This document shows positions 14,894 to 14,901 of a stretch of 14,901 nt of DNA, one piece after another; position 1 is the stretch's first letter, and every line of letters starts with the position of its first letter. Source of the DNA: an uncultured Ruminococcus sp. (GTDB taxonomy: Bacteria > Bacillota > Clostridia > Oscillospirales > Acutalibacteraceae); contig CADBSZ010000094.1 in the NCBI GenBank assembly GCA_902797525.1, positions 1-14,901 on the forward strand, written 5' to 3'. The position numbers and the translations under genes are program-made. A model generated the notes under the pieces. It saw nothing but the letters and a program-made list of their open reading frames with translations. It ran no database searches and was not told where the DNA came from.

Positions 14894-14901
14894 ATGCGAA
14901 A

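Noticed and set aside
1..14901. tRNA, rRNA, CRISPR, transposase, phage or toxin-antitoxin genes
   Set aside because: No cloverleaf, repeat-spacer array, recombinase motif or small gene pair could be found; the window is almost fully packed with conserved housekeeping genes.

Overview
This window is a housekeeping stretch of a bacterial chromosome with every gene on the + strand. It most likely comes from a Firmicute of class Clostridia, perhaps a gut Oscillospirales/Ruminococcaceae-type organism. The evidence is the Firmicute gene orders (rplS-lepB-rbgA-rnhB-yraN and tig-clpP-clpX-lon-engB), strong AGGAGG-type ribosome binding sites, SigA-like promoters, TTG and GTG starts, and the style of the threonine synthase and diaminopimelate decarboxylase. 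Base composition looks moderate and even. The genus cannot be fixed by reading alone. I see no mobile element, CRISPR array, rRNA or tRNA.

Region 1 (1-3992) holds ribosome and RNA maintenance genes: the 3' part of an RluD-type pseudouridine synthase, ribosomal protein L19 (rplS) with its own promoter and a structured 5' leader, a clear terminator, signal peptidase I (lepB, probably with a TTG start), a long hairpin, the ribosome-assembly GTPase rbgA (ylqF), RNase HII (rnhB) and the nuclease-like yraN. The last three are joined by ATGA overlaps and are probably translationally coupled.

Region 2 (3994-7196) is metabolic: an M19-family dipeptidase 1 nt after yraN, then threonine synthase (thrC) under its own near-consensus promoter, then a metallophosphoesterase that overlaps thrC by one base.

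Region 3 (7201-14883) is a protein quality-control cluster: trigger factor (tig) from its own promoter, clpP and clpX (together the ClpXP protease), LonA protease (lon), the ribosome-assembly GTPase engB/ysxC, and lysA, which closes the run with a strong intrinsic terminator. Between clpX and lon, where many Firmicutes carry lonB, there is instead a 122-nt gap with two successive hairpins.

No gene here looks like an undescribed system. The observations worth a second look are regulatory or small: the rplS leader, the hairpins before rbgA and between clpX and lon, the long acidic N-terminus of the signal peptidase, and the variant active-site motifs of LysA. No gene-free stretch exceeds about 175 bases.
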